Shown here one piece after another: positions 6,211-14,529 of a stretch of 64,000 bases of DNA (its first letter is position 1; every line of letters begins with the position of its first letter). Under the pieces are notes generated by a model, which was given only the letters and a program-made list of their open reading frames with translations, did not search any database and was not told where the DNA came from. A program made the position numbers and the translations under genes. The stretch is from Streptomyces sp. CB02056 (lineage in GTDB: Bacteria; Actinomycetota; Actinomycetes; Streptomycetales; Streptomycetaceae), in contig NZ_LIPD01000009.1 in the NCBI RefSeq assembly GCF_001905545.1, positions 399,576-463,575 on the forward strand. The letters run 5' to 3'.

Positions 6211-8049
6211 TTGAGGCCCACCGCCATCGACTGGACCCCGCCCGAGCGAGCCGAGGGCGAACCCCGCCCACCGGCCGAGTGGCGCCGTATCCTCGCGCTC
6301 TTCCGCCCGTACCGGGCCCGCCTGGCCGTCGTCGGGCTGCTGGTCGCCGCCTCGGCCGTGGTCTCGGTCGTCTCGCCCTTCCTGCTCAGGGCCGTCCTGG
6401 ACACCGCCATCCCGCAGGGCCGCACCGGGCTGCTCAGCCTGCTCGCGCTCGGGATGATCCTGACCGCCGTGGTGAACAGCATCTTCAACGTGCTCCAGAC
6501 GCTGATCTCCACCACCGTCGGCCAGCGCGTGATGCACGACCTGCGCACCGCCGTCTACGGCCACCTCCAGCGGCAGTCGCTGGCCTTCTTCACCCGCACC
6601 CGCACCGGTGAGGTGCAGTCCCGGATCGCCAACGACATCGGCGGCATGCAGTCCACGGTGACCTCCACCGCGACCAGCCTGGTCTCCAACCTGACCGCCG
6701 TGGTCGCCTCCGTCGTCGCCATGGTCGCCCTCGACTGGCGGCTGACCGTCGTCTCGCTGCTGCTGCTCCCGCTGTTCGTCTGGATCAGCCGCAGGGTCGG
6801 GCAGGAGCGCAAGAAGATCACCACCGAGCGGCAGAAGCAGCTGGCCGCGATGAGCTCGGCGGTCCAGGAGTCGCTCTCGGTCAGCGGCATCCTGCTCGGC
6901 CGCACCATGGGCCGCTCCGGCTCGCTCGCCCGGGAGTTCACCGGGCAGTCCGACCAGCTCGCCGACCTGGAGGTGCGGGCCAGCATGGCCGGGCGCTGGC
7001 GGATGAACACCATCCAGATCGTGATGGCCGCGATGCCCGCGCTGATCTACTGGGCGGCCGGGCTGACCTCCGCCGCCGGTGCGCCGATCGTCTCGGTCGG
7101 CACCCTGGTCGCCTTCGTCACCCTCCAGCAGGGCCTCTTCCGGCCCACCGTCAGCCTGCTCTCCACCGGTGTGGACGTGCAGACCTCGCTCGCCCTCTTC
7201 CAGCGCATCTTCGAGTACCTCGACCTGCCGGTGGAGATCGACGAGCCGGCCGACCCGGTCACCCTGACCGACATCCGCGGCGAGGTCCGCTTCAAGGACG
7301 TCGACTTCCGCTACGACCCGGCGCAGGAGCGCCCCACCCTGGCCGGCGTCGACCTCACCGTCCCGGCCGGGAGCTCGCTGGCCGTGGTCGGCGAGACCGG
7401 CTCGGGCAAGACCACCCTCAGCTACCTCGTCCCGCGGCTGTACGACGTCACCGGCGGAAGCGTCACCCTGGACGGCGTGGACGTGCGCGAACTGTCCTTC
7501 GACACCCTGGCCCGCGCGGTCGGCGTGGTCTCCCAGGAGACCTACCTCTTCCACGCCTCGGTCGCCGAGAACCTGCGCTTCGCCAAGCCCGGCGCCAGCG
7601 ACGCCGAACTGGTCGAGGCCGCCCGGGCCGCACAGGTCCACGACACCATCGCCGCCCTCCCGGACGGCTACGACACCCTGGTCGGCGAGCGCGGCTACCG
7701 CTTCTCCGGCGGCGAGAAGCAGCGCCTCGCACTCGCCCGGACGATCCTGCGCAACCCGCCGGTGCTCATCCTCGACGAGGCCACCAGCGCGCTCGACAAC
7801 CGCACCGAGCACGCCGTCCAGCAGGCTGTGGACACCCTGGCAGCCGGCCGCACCACCATCACCATCGCGCACCGGCTCTCCACCGTCCGCGCCGCCGACC
7901 AGATCGCCGTCCTGGACCACGGCGAGGTGGTCGAACTCGGCACCCACGAGGAGCTGGTGGCGCTGGACGGACGGTACGCGGCGCTGCTGCGCCGGGAGGT
8001 GCCGGAGGCCGCCCGGCAGCCCGAACCGGTCGTGCTCGGGCACGTGTGA
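6211..8049 (+). CDS. ABC exporter, fused transmembrane and ATPase domains (multidrug/lipid type)
   Basis: A TTG start at 6211 follows AGGGAGG by 7 nt and gives 612 aa. Residues about 25-330 form a six-helix type IV exporter domain and about 345-590 the ATPase. Motifs in order are Walker A GETGSGKTT, Q-loop VSQET, signature FSGGEKQR, Walker B VLILDEATSALD and the H-loop AHRLST. It works as a homodimer or with a partner half-transporter; no second half is adjacent, so a homodimer exporting hydrophobic compounds is likely. Expression is probably controlled at the AT-rich dyad just upstream. The reading frame is open further 5' but that part only crosses the SDR gene. Confidence 0.92.
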   Translation: MRPTAIDWTPPERAEGEPRPPAEWRRILALFRPYRARLAVVGLLVAASAVVSVVSPFLLRAVLDTAIPQGRTGLLSLLALGMILTAVVNSIFNVLQTLISTTVGQRVMHDLRTAVYGHLQRQSLAFFTRTRTGEVQSRIANDIGGMQSTVTSTATSLVSNLTAVVASVVAMVALDWRLTVVSLLLLPLFVWISRRVGQERKKITTERQKQLAAMSSAVQESLSVSGILLGRTMGRSGSLAREFTGQSDQLADLEVRASMAGRWRMNTIQIVMAAMPALIYWAAGLTSAAGAPIVSVGTLVAFVTLQQGLFRPTVSLLSTGVDVQTSLALFQRIFEYLDLPVEIDEPADPVTLTDIRGEVRFKDVDFRYDPAQERPTLAGVDLTVPAGSSLAVVGETGSGKTTLSYLVPRLYDVTGGSVTLDGVDVRELSFDTLARAVGVVSQETYLFHASVAENLRFAKPGASDAELVEAARAAQVHDTIAALPDGYDTLVGERGYRFSGGEKQRLALARTILRNPPVLILDEATSALDNRTEHAVQQAVDTLAAGRTTITIAHRLSTVRAADQIAVLDHGEVVELGTHEELVALDGRYAALLRREVPEAARQPEPVVLGHV

Positions 8050-8161
8050 CGGGGCGGGCGCGCCCGGGTTCGTGTCGAGTCGGGCCGACGGGGCGGCCGC
8101 CGCGCTCGGGTGCGCGGGACGGGCCGGCGTGCGAGCGCGTGCGCCCGGGACGGGCCGGCGG

Positions 8162-8830
8162 TCAGGCCGCCTTCGGGACCTCGTTGTAGCTCTCCGCGAC
8201 CTCCTGGCCGGAGAGCCGCTGGATGGCCGCCATCACCTCGTCGGTCACCTGCCGACGGGCCTTCAGCGAGCGGGCCTGCCCGTGCAGCTCGTCGAAGTGC
8301 AGCGGCTCGCCGAAGCGGACCGTCACCTTCTTCAGCCGCGGCAGCCGCTTGCCCACCGGCAGGATCTGCTCCGGACCCTCCAGCGCCACCGGCACCACCG
8401 GCACGCCCGCGGTCAGCGCGAGCCAGGCGACGCCCGTCTTGCCCCGGTAGAGCCGGCCGTCCAGGGAGCGGGTGCCCTCGGGGTAGATGCCGAAGGCCTT
8501 GCCGTCCTCCAGGATCTCCAGCGCCGACTCCAGCGAGGCCTGAGCGGAACGGTAGGTGCCGCGCTCGACCGGCACGGCGCCGATGGCCTCGAAGAAGCCC
8601 TTGGAGAGCCGGCCCTTGAGCCCGCTGCCGGTGAAGTACTCGGCCTTGGCGAGGAAGTGGACCCGGCGCGGGGCGGTCAGCGGGATCACCACGCTGTCGA
8701 TGAAGGACAGGTGGTTGCTGGCCAGGATCACCCCGCCCTTGCGCGGCACGTTCCCGATTCCCTCGATGACCGGCCGCCAGATCCCCCGCGAGACCGGTTT
8801 CAGCACCAACTTGGTGGCGAGGTCGAGCAC
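8162..8830 (-). CDS. 1-acyl-sn-glycerol-3-phosphate acyltransferase (PlsC family)
   Basis: The GTG at 8830 follows GGAGGG by 5 nt and gives 222 aa. The acyltransferase motifs are NHLSFID (NHx4D, catalytic His/Asp, near residue 38) and YPEGTRS (near 110), with VPVVPVALEG further on. PlsC enzymes transfer an acyl group from acyl-ACP or acyl-CoA to lysophosphatidate at the inner membrane face to make phosphatidate. Length is typical of the short actinobacterial PlsC paralogues. It is convergent with the ABC exporter and upstream-divergent from the EF-hand gene, and appears monocistronic. Confidence 0.9.
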   Translation of the reverse strand: MLDLATKLVLKPVSRGIWRPVIEGIGNVPRKGGVILASNHLSFIDSVVIPLTAPRRVHFLAKAEYFTGSGLKGRLSKGFFEAIGAVPVERGTYRSAQASLESALEILEDGKAFGIYPEGTRSLDGRLYRGKTGVAWLALTAGVPVVPVALEGPEQILPVGKRLPRLKKVTVRFGEPLHFDELHGQARSLKARRQVTDEVMAAIQRLSGQEVAESYNEVPKAA

Positions 8831-9006
8831 GATTCCCTCCCTGGACGAACGATCGCCCGGGAGGAGCCCGGGCCTGCAATCAGATCCGCAGACTACGACA
8901 CCGACCCCGGCGCGCGTCCACTCCCGGCGACCGTGGCGAACACCACGGCCGGGTAGGGTACGGCCGTCCGAACCGAGCGACACCCCGCAGTACCCAGGAG
9001 GGCACC

Positions 9007-9219
9007 ATGGAGACCACCGAGGCGATCAAGGCCTTTTTCGACCGCTTCGACAAGGACGGCGATGGCAAGATCACCCCGGCCGAGTACGCTCTGGCCGCCA
9101 ACGAGATGGGCGACCACGACGTCACCATCTCGATGGCCGAGGCGCTGATCCACAGCATGGACACCAACCACGACGGCGTCCTGACCTTCGAGGAGTTCCT
9201 GGCCGCCCGCCGGCGCTGA
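9007..9219 (+). CDS. Two-EF-hand calcium-binding protein (CabC/calerythrin-like)
   Basis: This 70-aa protein consists of two canonical EF-hand loops: DKDGDGKITPAE (residues about 16-27) and DTNHDGVLTFEE (about 52-63). Each has Asp/Asn/Glu at the coordinating positions 1, 3, 5 and 12. An AGGAGGG sequence precedes the ATG. Such small cytosolic EF-hand proteins buffer or sense Ca2+ in Streptomyces and, for CabC, affect spore germination and aerial growth. The gene stands alone and ends in a strong hairpin. Which Cab paralogue it matches cannot be decided here. Confidence 0.9.
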   Translation: METTEAIKAFFDRFDKDGDGKITPAEYALAANEMGDHDVTISMAEALIHSMDTNHDGVLTFEEFLAARRR

Positions 9220-9226
9220 GCCCGTG

Positions 9227-9271
9227 CCGGACGGGGCCGGTCGCCGTACCGGCGGCGCCGGCCCCGTCCGG
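9227..9271. terminator. Strong bidirectional hairpin
   Basis: Perfect 14-bp arms CCGGACGGGGCCGG (9227-9240) and CCGGCCCCGTCCGG (9258-9271) lie between the convergent EF-hand and glycosyltransferase genes. Confidence 0.8.
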
Positions 9272-9302
9272 AGGTCCCGCGGACGTTCCCGCGCCGCTCC
9301 TC

Positions 9303-11510
9303 CTACTTCTCCTTCTCCACCGGGAACACCCGGCGCACCACCCGCTCCGCGGCCCCGCCGTCGTCCCAGACGCAGAACTTCGCCCGGAAGTCGGCCCGCG
9401 CCGCCGGCTCGGGGTCGCCCGCCAGCAGCGCCCGCGCCAGCCCGTCCGCGTCCACCGTGACCGCGCCCGGCGGCTCCGCGAACAGGTCGAAGTAGACGCC
9501 GCGTTCCCGCTGGTACTCCTCCCAGTCCGGGGCGAAGACCACCACCGGCCGGTCCAGCACCGCGTAGTCGAACATCATCGACGAGTAGTCCGTCACCAGC
9601 ACGTCCGCCGCGAGGTAGAGGTCCTCGACGGTCGGGTGCGCCGAGACGTCCACGATCCGCGCCGACTCCGCACCGGCCGCCGTCAGGTCGCCCGGGCCGT
9701 CCGCGTGGAAGTAGTGGGTGCGCACCAGCAGCGTGAAGTCCGGGCCCAGCCGCCGGGCCAGCTCCGCCACGTCCAGCAGCGGCACGTAGCCGCCCTTGCT
9801 GCCGCGGTGGGTCGGCGCGTACAGCACCGCCCGGGTGTCCGGCCGCAGCCCGAGCAGCTCGCGCATCGCCCGGACCTCGTCCGAAGTGGCGTTCGCCAGC
9901 CGGTCGTTGCGCGGGTAGCCGGTGTCCAGCATCTCGTACCGGCCGGGGAAGGCGCGGGCGAAGTGCCCGCTGGTGTGCGGGTTGGGGGAGACCAGGAAGT
10001 CCCAGCGGTCGACGGCCTCCTGGAGCAGGTCGAAGTCCATCCCCTCGGCCGCCGCCGGATGGTCGCGCAGGTCCATGCCCATCGCCTTGAGCGGGGTGCC
10101 GTGCTGGGTCTGGACGTGCACCGTGCCCGCCCGCTTCGTCATGGTGCGGGGGAAGTTGACGTTGTTGACGAAGTACTTGGCGGTCGCCATCGCCCTGAGG
10201 TAGGCGGGGGTGTTGACGATCACGTACGGCACCCCGGGCGGCAGCGTGGCGGCCTGGGCGCGGTTCTCCACCACCCACACGCCCCGCACCCGCGGGGCGA
10301 GTTCCTTCGCCTTCTCGTAGATCGCCGCCGGGCTGCACGCGTAACCCCGGTGCCAGTACGCGGCGTAGACCGCGAGGTGCTGGTCCAGCGGCAGCCGGCG
10401 GAACGCGTTGTACGCGGTGAACCGGGCGCCGCTGCGCATCCCCTTCTTCACCGCGGGCGCCACCGCCCGTGCCCCGCGCTTGAGTTCGCGCGGCAGCCGG
10501 CCGGTGCGGCGCAGCTCGGCGTACGCGATCCGGGCGCCGCGGGCGGCCAGCCGGTACTGCACGCCGCGCACCCCGCCGGGGAAGCGGTAACCGGCCGGAC
10601 GGTGGCGGTCGAAGTGCCGGGCGATCCGCTGGAAGAAGTCCTTGCGCAGGTCGGTGGGGACCAGCCCGGGGGTGTCGTAGACGTTCAGGGCCTGGCGGAC
10701 GGTCCGGTCGAAGACCAGGGTGCGCAGCGAGTCCGGGACGGGCCGGCCGGGGCGGTCCGGGCGGTCCAGGAAGGCGAAGATCGCGTCGTACTGGGCGAAC
10801 ACGTCGGCGTGCTTGGGGGAGGCGGTGGCGGTGATCGCGCCGTCCCGGCCGCGCCGGTAGAAGTAGCAGGGGCGGTCCAGGTAGCGCAGCCGCTCGGCGG
10901 CCAGCAGCGCCGGGTAGGTGACCGAGATGTCCTCGTAGTAGCCGCGGCCGAAGGAGACGCCGAGGCCGTCCAGGAACGCGCGGCGGAACAGCTTGTTCCA
11001 CACCGACATCACGGTCTGGAACAGCGCCGGGTGCTCGGCCAGGGTGCAGCCCTCGACCAGCGGGGAGTCGGCCAGCGCGTGGCGCCAGGGGTTGGGCTCC
11101 GTCCCGCCGTCCGGGTAGACGTGGGTGAAGCCGGTGAGCAGCACGTCGGCGGGGGTCTCCCGGAGACGCTCCCGCGCCAGCTCGTCCAGCAGCGTGCCGA
11201 CCGTCCCCTCGGGCACCCAGTCGTCGCTGTCCACGAACCAGACGTACTCGCCGCGGGCCTGCGGCAGGGCGGCGGTGCGGGCGCCGCCGAGGCCCTGGTT
11301 CTCGGTGAGGTGCAGCACCCGCAGCCGGTTGTCGCGGGCCGTGTAGGCGTCCAGGATCGCGCCGGAGCCGTCGGGGGAGAGGTCGTCGACCGCGATCACC
11401 TCGAAACGGGTCTCGGCGGCGGGGACGTCGCCGAGGATCGAGTCGAGGCAGCGCGGGAGGTACCGCTCCACGCCGTGGACCGGGAGCACGATGCTGAGGA
11501 GGAGGGACAC
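9303..11510 (-). CDS. Bifunctional GT2 glycosyltransferase / CDP-glycerol glycerophosphotransferase (teichoic-acid type)
   Basis: With a GTG start at 11510 the protein has 735 aa. Residues about 1-230 are a GT-A family 2 domain (LLSIVLPVHGVERYLPRCL, VDDLSPDG, and the metal-binding DSDD in VWFVDSDDWV). After an arginine-rich linker, about 360-730 match the TagB/TagF glycerophosphotransferase fold (TQHGTPLKAMGMDL, YAPTHRG, TDYSSMMFDYA). Such fusions add sugars and polyol-phosphate units to wall teichoic acid or other cell-wall glycopolymers on the cytoplasmic face. The start has no clear Shine-Dalgarno sequence, so it is uncertain; upstream in-frame sequence is low complexity. It appears to stand alone. 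Confidence 0.87.
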   Translation of the reverse strand: MSLLLSIVLPVHGVERYLPRCLDSILGDVPAAETRFEVIAVDDLSPDGSGAILDAYTARDNRLRVLHLTENQGLGGARTAALPQARGEYVWFVDSDDWVPEGTVGTLLDELARERLRETPADVLLTGFTHVYPDGGTEPNPWRHALADSPLVEGCTLAEHPALFQTVMSVWNKLFRRAFLDGLGVSFGRGYYEDISVTYPALLAAERLRYLDRPCYFYRRGRDGAITATASPKHADVFAQYDAIFAFLDRPDRPGRPVPDSLRTLVFDRTVRQALNVYDTPGLVPTDLRKDFFQRIARHFDRHRPAGYRFPGGVRGVQYRLAARGARIAYAELRRTGRLPRELKRGARAVAPAVKKGMRSGARFTAYNAFRRLPLDQHLAVYAAYWHRGYACSPAAIYEKAKELAPRVRGVWVVENRAQAATLPPGVPYVIVNTPAYLRAMATAKYFVNNVNFPRTMTKRAGTVHVQTQHGTPLKAMGMDLRDHPAAAEGMDFDLLQEAVDRWDFLVSPNPHTSGHFARAFPGRYEMLDTGYPRNDRLANATSDEVRAMRELLGLRPDTRAVLYAPTHRGSKGGYVPLLDVAELARRLGPDFTLLVRTHYFHADGPGDLTAAGAESARIVDVSAHPTVEDLYLAADVLVTDYSSMMFDYAVLDRPVVVFAPDWEEYQRERGVYFDLFAEPPGAVTVDADGLARALLAGDPEPAARADFRAKFCVWDDGGAAERVVRRVFPVEKEK

Positions 11511-11663
11511 GCTGGCCGAGTGTACCGATCCACCGGGCGCGACCTGCGCGGACGTCCGGTGCGGGCCTTCCGGGGCCTTGCGGCCCTTGGGGGGCCTGGG
11601 CGGCGGTGGCGGCGGCGCGGCTGTGGCGGGGGCTCGGGGGGTGTCCGGGAAGGGTGTCCGTGA

Positions 11664-11699
11664 AAGCCGTCCGTGGCGGACAAGCCGTCCGTGGCGGAC
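11664..11699. repeat. Perfect 18-bp tandem duplication
   Basis: AAGCCGTCCGTGGCGGAC occurs twice head-to-tail. Each copy carries the mini-hairpin GTCCG-TGG-CGGAC. It lies upstream of the glycosyltransferase gene. Confidence 0.8.
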
Positions 11700-12232
11700 C
11701 CGGAACCGCCGGTGCCGGGCCCCTCGCGGGGCGGCACCGGCAGTCAGGTGGCGATCCGGCCGACCCTCGACGGCCGACCGCCGGTCCGGGCACCGCGCGA
11801 GCCTGGCCACCGCAGCGTCGAGGCGGCCGGGCAGTGGCTCGCGGGAGCCGGAGTTCTTCATCACTCGAACACACGCTTGAGTGCGGTGCGGGCACGGGCG
11901 TGTGCATCCGATATTGCTTGGAGGTTCGGCGGGAGTCAATCCCTCGAATGTGTTCACTTCCTGAAGTCGGTCGGTCACGGCGTCATCGGGGTCCGCGCTC
12001 GGGCGGTCATGCCCGGGCGGGCCGTGCCCGATGGGCCGGTCGGTGATCGCTTTGTCGATGTGGCGGCTGTCCCCTTAATAGGGGGACGCGGGCGGGGAGC
12101 GGGCGGTGCTGGCGGTCGGCGCTGGCGGTGCCGGCGGTGCGTGGGCGGGGTGCCGCCGGGGCGCCGCTGTGCGCCGGGCGCGCGTCACGCGCAGGGTTGC
12201 CGCACTCGCGCCCGCCCGCCCTGGTGACGGAT

Positions 12233-12274
12233 GGCCGGTCGTGCACCATCATTGATGCCTAGTCGTGACCGGCC
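12233..12274. promoter_or_regulatory. Dyad GGCCGGTC/GACCGGCC around ATCATTGAT
   Basis: Perfect 8-bp arms (12233-12240 and 12267-12274) flank the palindrome ATCATTGAT (12248-12256). The two centres are within 2 bp of each other. It could be an operator; no regulator is adjacent. Confidence 0.4.
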
Positions 12275-12329
12275 GGGCGGCCCCTGGTGCTTCGTCAGTT
12301 GACGCCGCACGATACGGTGGCACAACACC

Positions 12330-12356
12330 AAGGACGGTTGCGCGAAGGCCGTCCTT
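12330..12356 (+). promoter_or_regulatory. Leader hairpin AAGGACGG/CCGTCCTT
   Basis: Perfect 8-bp arms with an 11-nt loop lie 54 nt before the ATG of the 88-aa protein gene. This may be an mRNA leader structure or a weak terminator. Confidence 0.4.
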
Positions 12357-12410
12357 CACGGATAGTCTTCGCCTCACGGCCCTGGCGCCTCGTAGGGGTG
12401 GGAAAAACTG

Positions 12411-12677
12411 ATGGAACACATGCAAGTGCGGACTCGGCCCCGCGTGCCGGCGATCCAGTGCGGTGTCGGCACGACCGGCCGCCGGATCGACCGACACCTG
12501 GCCGTGCTCGGCGCGCCCGCACTCCCGGCGGTGGACACCGCCGAGGCGCTCGGGTTGATAAGGGAGCTCACGCCGCGCGGCGCCGAGGCCCCGACGACCC
12601 GTCGTCGCCACACCAGGATCTCGCTGCTGACGCCGCTGCGTCGGCTGCGGCGGAGCCTTTTCGGCGGGCGCGGCTAG
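12411..12677 (+). CDS. Small basic hypothetical protein (88 aa)
   Basis: The ATG at 12411 is preceded by an AGGGGTGGG purine-rich stretch. The 88-aa product is basic, with a C-terminal Arg-rich helix (LLTPLRRLRRSLFGGRG) that could bind nucleic acid or membrane, and one Cys (IQCG). No family is recognised. Support is moderate: the frame keeps clean GC3 usage, has a plausible ribosome site and follows a leader hairpin, but no neighbouring gene gives context. It could be a spurious frame. Confidence 0.4.
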   Translation: MEHMQVRTRPRVPAIQCGVGTTGRRIDRHLAVLGAPALPAVDTAEALGLIRELTPRGAEAPTTRRRHTRISLLTPLRRLRRSLFGGRG

Positions 12678-12914
12678 TCCGACCGGTGCGGCACGGGTCC
12701 CTCCCCGCCGCCCGGTCGGAACCGACCCGGTGGACCGTCCGGTCCGCCGGGTCTTCAGTGTGTCCGGACGGCGTCCGGGCGGTGCCGGGGGTAGCGTCGC
12801 GGCCGTCCGGGGTGATGTGGTCTGAACCTTTCAGCCTATGCGAGTTTGCCCGCCCGGCACGGCCAGACGGCGAGGGAGTACGCCCGGCCCGCTGACCTGG
12901 GACAGGATGGCGCC

Positions 12915-13376
12915 ATGGCGGACAACAACCACTCCACCCAGACCGGCTCGTTCCCGACCACCACCTTCCAGAGCAGCACCTTCGAGATCACCACCGGCTC
13001 CCGCGAGGTCGCGCTCGACATCACCGACCGCTGCGTCGAGTTCCTCGACGAACGGGCCACCGGGCGCGACGGCCTGCTCAACATCTTCGTCCCGCACGCC
13101 ACCGCGGGGATCGCGGTACTGGAGACCGGTTCGGGCAGCGACGACGACTTCCTCGCCACCCTGCGCGACCTGCTCCCGGCCGACGACCGCTGGCGCCACC
13201 GGCACGGCAGCCCGGGCCACGGCCGGGACCACGTGGTGCCCGGACTGGTCGCCCCGCATGCGACCCTGCCGGTGCTCGGCGGTCAACTGGCCCTCGGCGT
13301 CTGGCAGTCGGTGGTCCTGGTCGACACCAACGGGGACAACCCGCGCCGGACCGTCCGGCTGTCCTTCCTCGGCTGA
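12915..13376 (+). CDS. YjbQ/UPF0047 family protein (secondary thiamine-phosphate synthase type)
   Basis: The ATG at 12915 gives MADNNHSTQTG and 153 aa, close to the family length of about 140. Diagnostic family features are VALDITDRCVEFL, the HATAGIAVLE box (His and Thr/Ala/Gly pattern), the His-rich WRHRHGSPGHGRDHVVP loop and LGVWQSVVLVDTNG near the end. YjbQ proteins can replace thiamine-phosphate synthase activity in E. coli, but their native role is unsettled. The three conserved His residues probably bind a metal or phosphate. The gene is alone and convergent with the DUF1990 gene. Confidence 0.88.
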   Translation: MADNNHSTQTGSFPTTTFQSSTFEITTGSREVALDITDRCVEFLDERATGRDGLLNIFVPHATAGIAVLETGSGSDDDFLATLRDLLPADDRWRHRHGSPGHGRDHVVPGLVAPHATLPVLGGQLALGVWQSVVLVDTNGDNPRRTVRLSFLG

Positions 13377-13457
13377 CGCGCGGGAGCGGCGGGCGCTCCG
13401 GCGGGCGGCGGTCCCGCGGGTGGCGGTCCGGTGGATGGCCTCGGCGGACCCGGTGGC

Positions 13458-14021
13458 TCAGCGGACGTGCGCGGCCACCGCGGCGAGGTAGCGCTCGATC
13501 GCCAGGTGCTGGCAGAGCAGGGCCACCGGCCGGCCGAGCCTGGCGTACCAGGCGGACAGCCGGGAGAACGCGGTGACCTCGAACCACACCTCGCCGCCGG
13601 CGTCCATCGACACCAGGAACGCCTCCTCGCCGCACTCCGGGTGCCCGGGGAGGGTGCCGTAGCCGAAGCCGATCCGGTCCGGCTCCTCCACCGTCCACAC
13701 CACCCGGCAGGGGATCACCAGCCGGGGCCACCGGCTCCCCGGCAGGTTCAGCCGCAGCAGTACCGTCCCGCCCTCCCGGGCCGGGCCGGCCGGGTGCACC
13801 GCGAAGCCGGTGCCCAACTGGCTGCCCCAGCCGAGCACGTAGCGCCCGGCGCGCTCCAGCACCTCCGGCCCGTGCCCCAGGTGGACCCGCCGCCGCAGAT
13901 GGGCGTAGCCGTCCGGGAGCCGCCCGCCCCCGTCCCGGGTGGCACCCACCTCGGGGTACGACGGGGTGGTGGCGCGGGCGGCGAGCAGACGTCGGTGCAG
14001 GTCGGTGGGCATGCCGGCCAC
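13458..14021 (-). CDS. DUF1990 family protein
   Basis: This 187-aa protein starts at GTG 14021; ATG 14012 is equally possible. It has the DUF1990 hallmarks: PSYPEVGATRDG near the start, then the VLGWGSQLGTGF and FGYGTLPGHPECGEEAF segments. Family function is unknown; the fold is related to lipid- or ligand-binding START-like domains, and members are widespread in Streptomyces. It is predicted cytosolic. The region upstream holds a CAGCGAACAG repeat cluster and the divergent CxxC-protein gene. Confidence 0.85.
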   Translation of the reverse strand: MAGMPTDLHRRLLAARATTPSYPEVGATRDGGGRLPDGYAHLRRRVHLGHGPEVLERAGRYVLGWGSQLGTGFAVHPAGPAREGGTVLLRLNLPGSRWPRLVIPCRVVWTVEEPDRIGFGYGTLPGHPECGEEAFLVSMDAGGEVWFEVTAFSRLSAWYARLGRPVALLCQHLAIERYLAAVAAHVR

Positions 14022-14078
14022 GGTAACCGCCGGGTGGGAGGGGGCCGTCGGCGGGGCGGGGGCGGACCTGTGGCGGGC

Positions 14079-14180
14079 TTCAGCGGACAGGTTCCAGCGA
14101 ACAGGTTTCAGCGAACGAACGTCAGCGAACAGAGTTCAGCCGACAGCTTTCAGCGAACGTTTTCTGACATCTGTTCGCTG
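14079..14180. repeat. Degenerate tandem repeat, unit about TTTCAGCGAACAG
   Basis: Six or more imperfect 13-16 bp units (TTCAGCGGACAGG, TTTCAGCGAACG, TTCAGCCGACAGC and so on) end in an inverted piece CTGACATCTGTTCGCTG. This is a diverged member of the window's CTGTCAG/ACAG repeat family, between the divergent DUF1990 and CxxC-protein genes. Confidence 0.75.
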
Positions 14181-14279
14181 CTGGCGAGGCGAGGCGGGGC
14201 GGGGGAGAGAGGGGCGGGTGACGGCCCGGTCACCTGCGGCGTGTTGCGGCAGGGCGGCGGCGCGGAGTAGGAAGTCGGT

Positions 14280-14498
14280 ATGAGCGACACCGGTGCGAAC
14301 CAGGAAGCGGGCGTCTGCGAACTCGCGCCCGACGGCGGAGCGGAGGCAGCGCTGCGGCACGACCCGCGGGCGGCCGGGCCGCGCGCCGACTGCGTCCTGT
14401 GCGGCGAGCCGACCGAACTGCCCGCCGACCAGCCGGGCAGCACCCTCTGCCCGGTGTGCGCCTGGCAGCAGGCGCAGCGGATCGCCTGCTCGGGCTGA
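14280..14498 (+). CDS. Small CxxC-CxxC zinc-ribbon-like protein
   Basis: This 72-aa protein has an acidic and Ala/Gly-rich first half and a compact metal site in the second: CVLCGEP near residue 38 and CPVCAWQQ near 59. Four cysteines in two CxxC pairs are typical of a structural zinc ribbon or knuckle. Similar small proteins are common in Streptomyces with no known function. The ATG is 20 bp downstream of a purine-rich stretch. It is convergent with sbcC and ends inside a hairpin. Confidence 0.7.
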   Translation: MSDTGANQEAGVCELAPDGGAEAALRHDPRAAGPRADCVLCGEPTELPADQPGSTLCPVCAWQQAQRIACSG

Positions 14499-14525
14499 AC
14501 CTCCGAACCCGGGTCCGGGGGTTCA
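14496..14525. terminator. Hairpin overlapping the stop of the CxxC-protein gene
   Basis: TGAACCTCC (14496-14504) pairs with GGGGGTTCA (14517-14525) with one wobble. The stop codon is inside the stem. It serves the convergent sbcC as well. Confidence 0.6.
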
Positions 14526-14529
14526 GGCC

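Larger units (their letters stand above)
11511..12410. other. 900-bp gene-poor region with tandem repeat and dyads
   Basis: I see no convincing coding frame here. The stretch holds a perfect 18-bp tandem duplication (11664-11699), an 8-bp dyad at 12233-12274 around an ATCATTGAT palindrome, and a hairpin at 12330-12356. It separates the glycosyltransferase start from a small basic-protein gene and probably contains both promoters. Confidence 0.6.

Noticed and set aside
8893..11907. Very long overlapping frames opposite or alongside the glycosyltransferase (over 1000 codons).
   Set aside because: They are GC-bias shadows: Arg/Pro/Gly-rich translations with no domain, while the chosen frame shows GT2 and TagF motifs.
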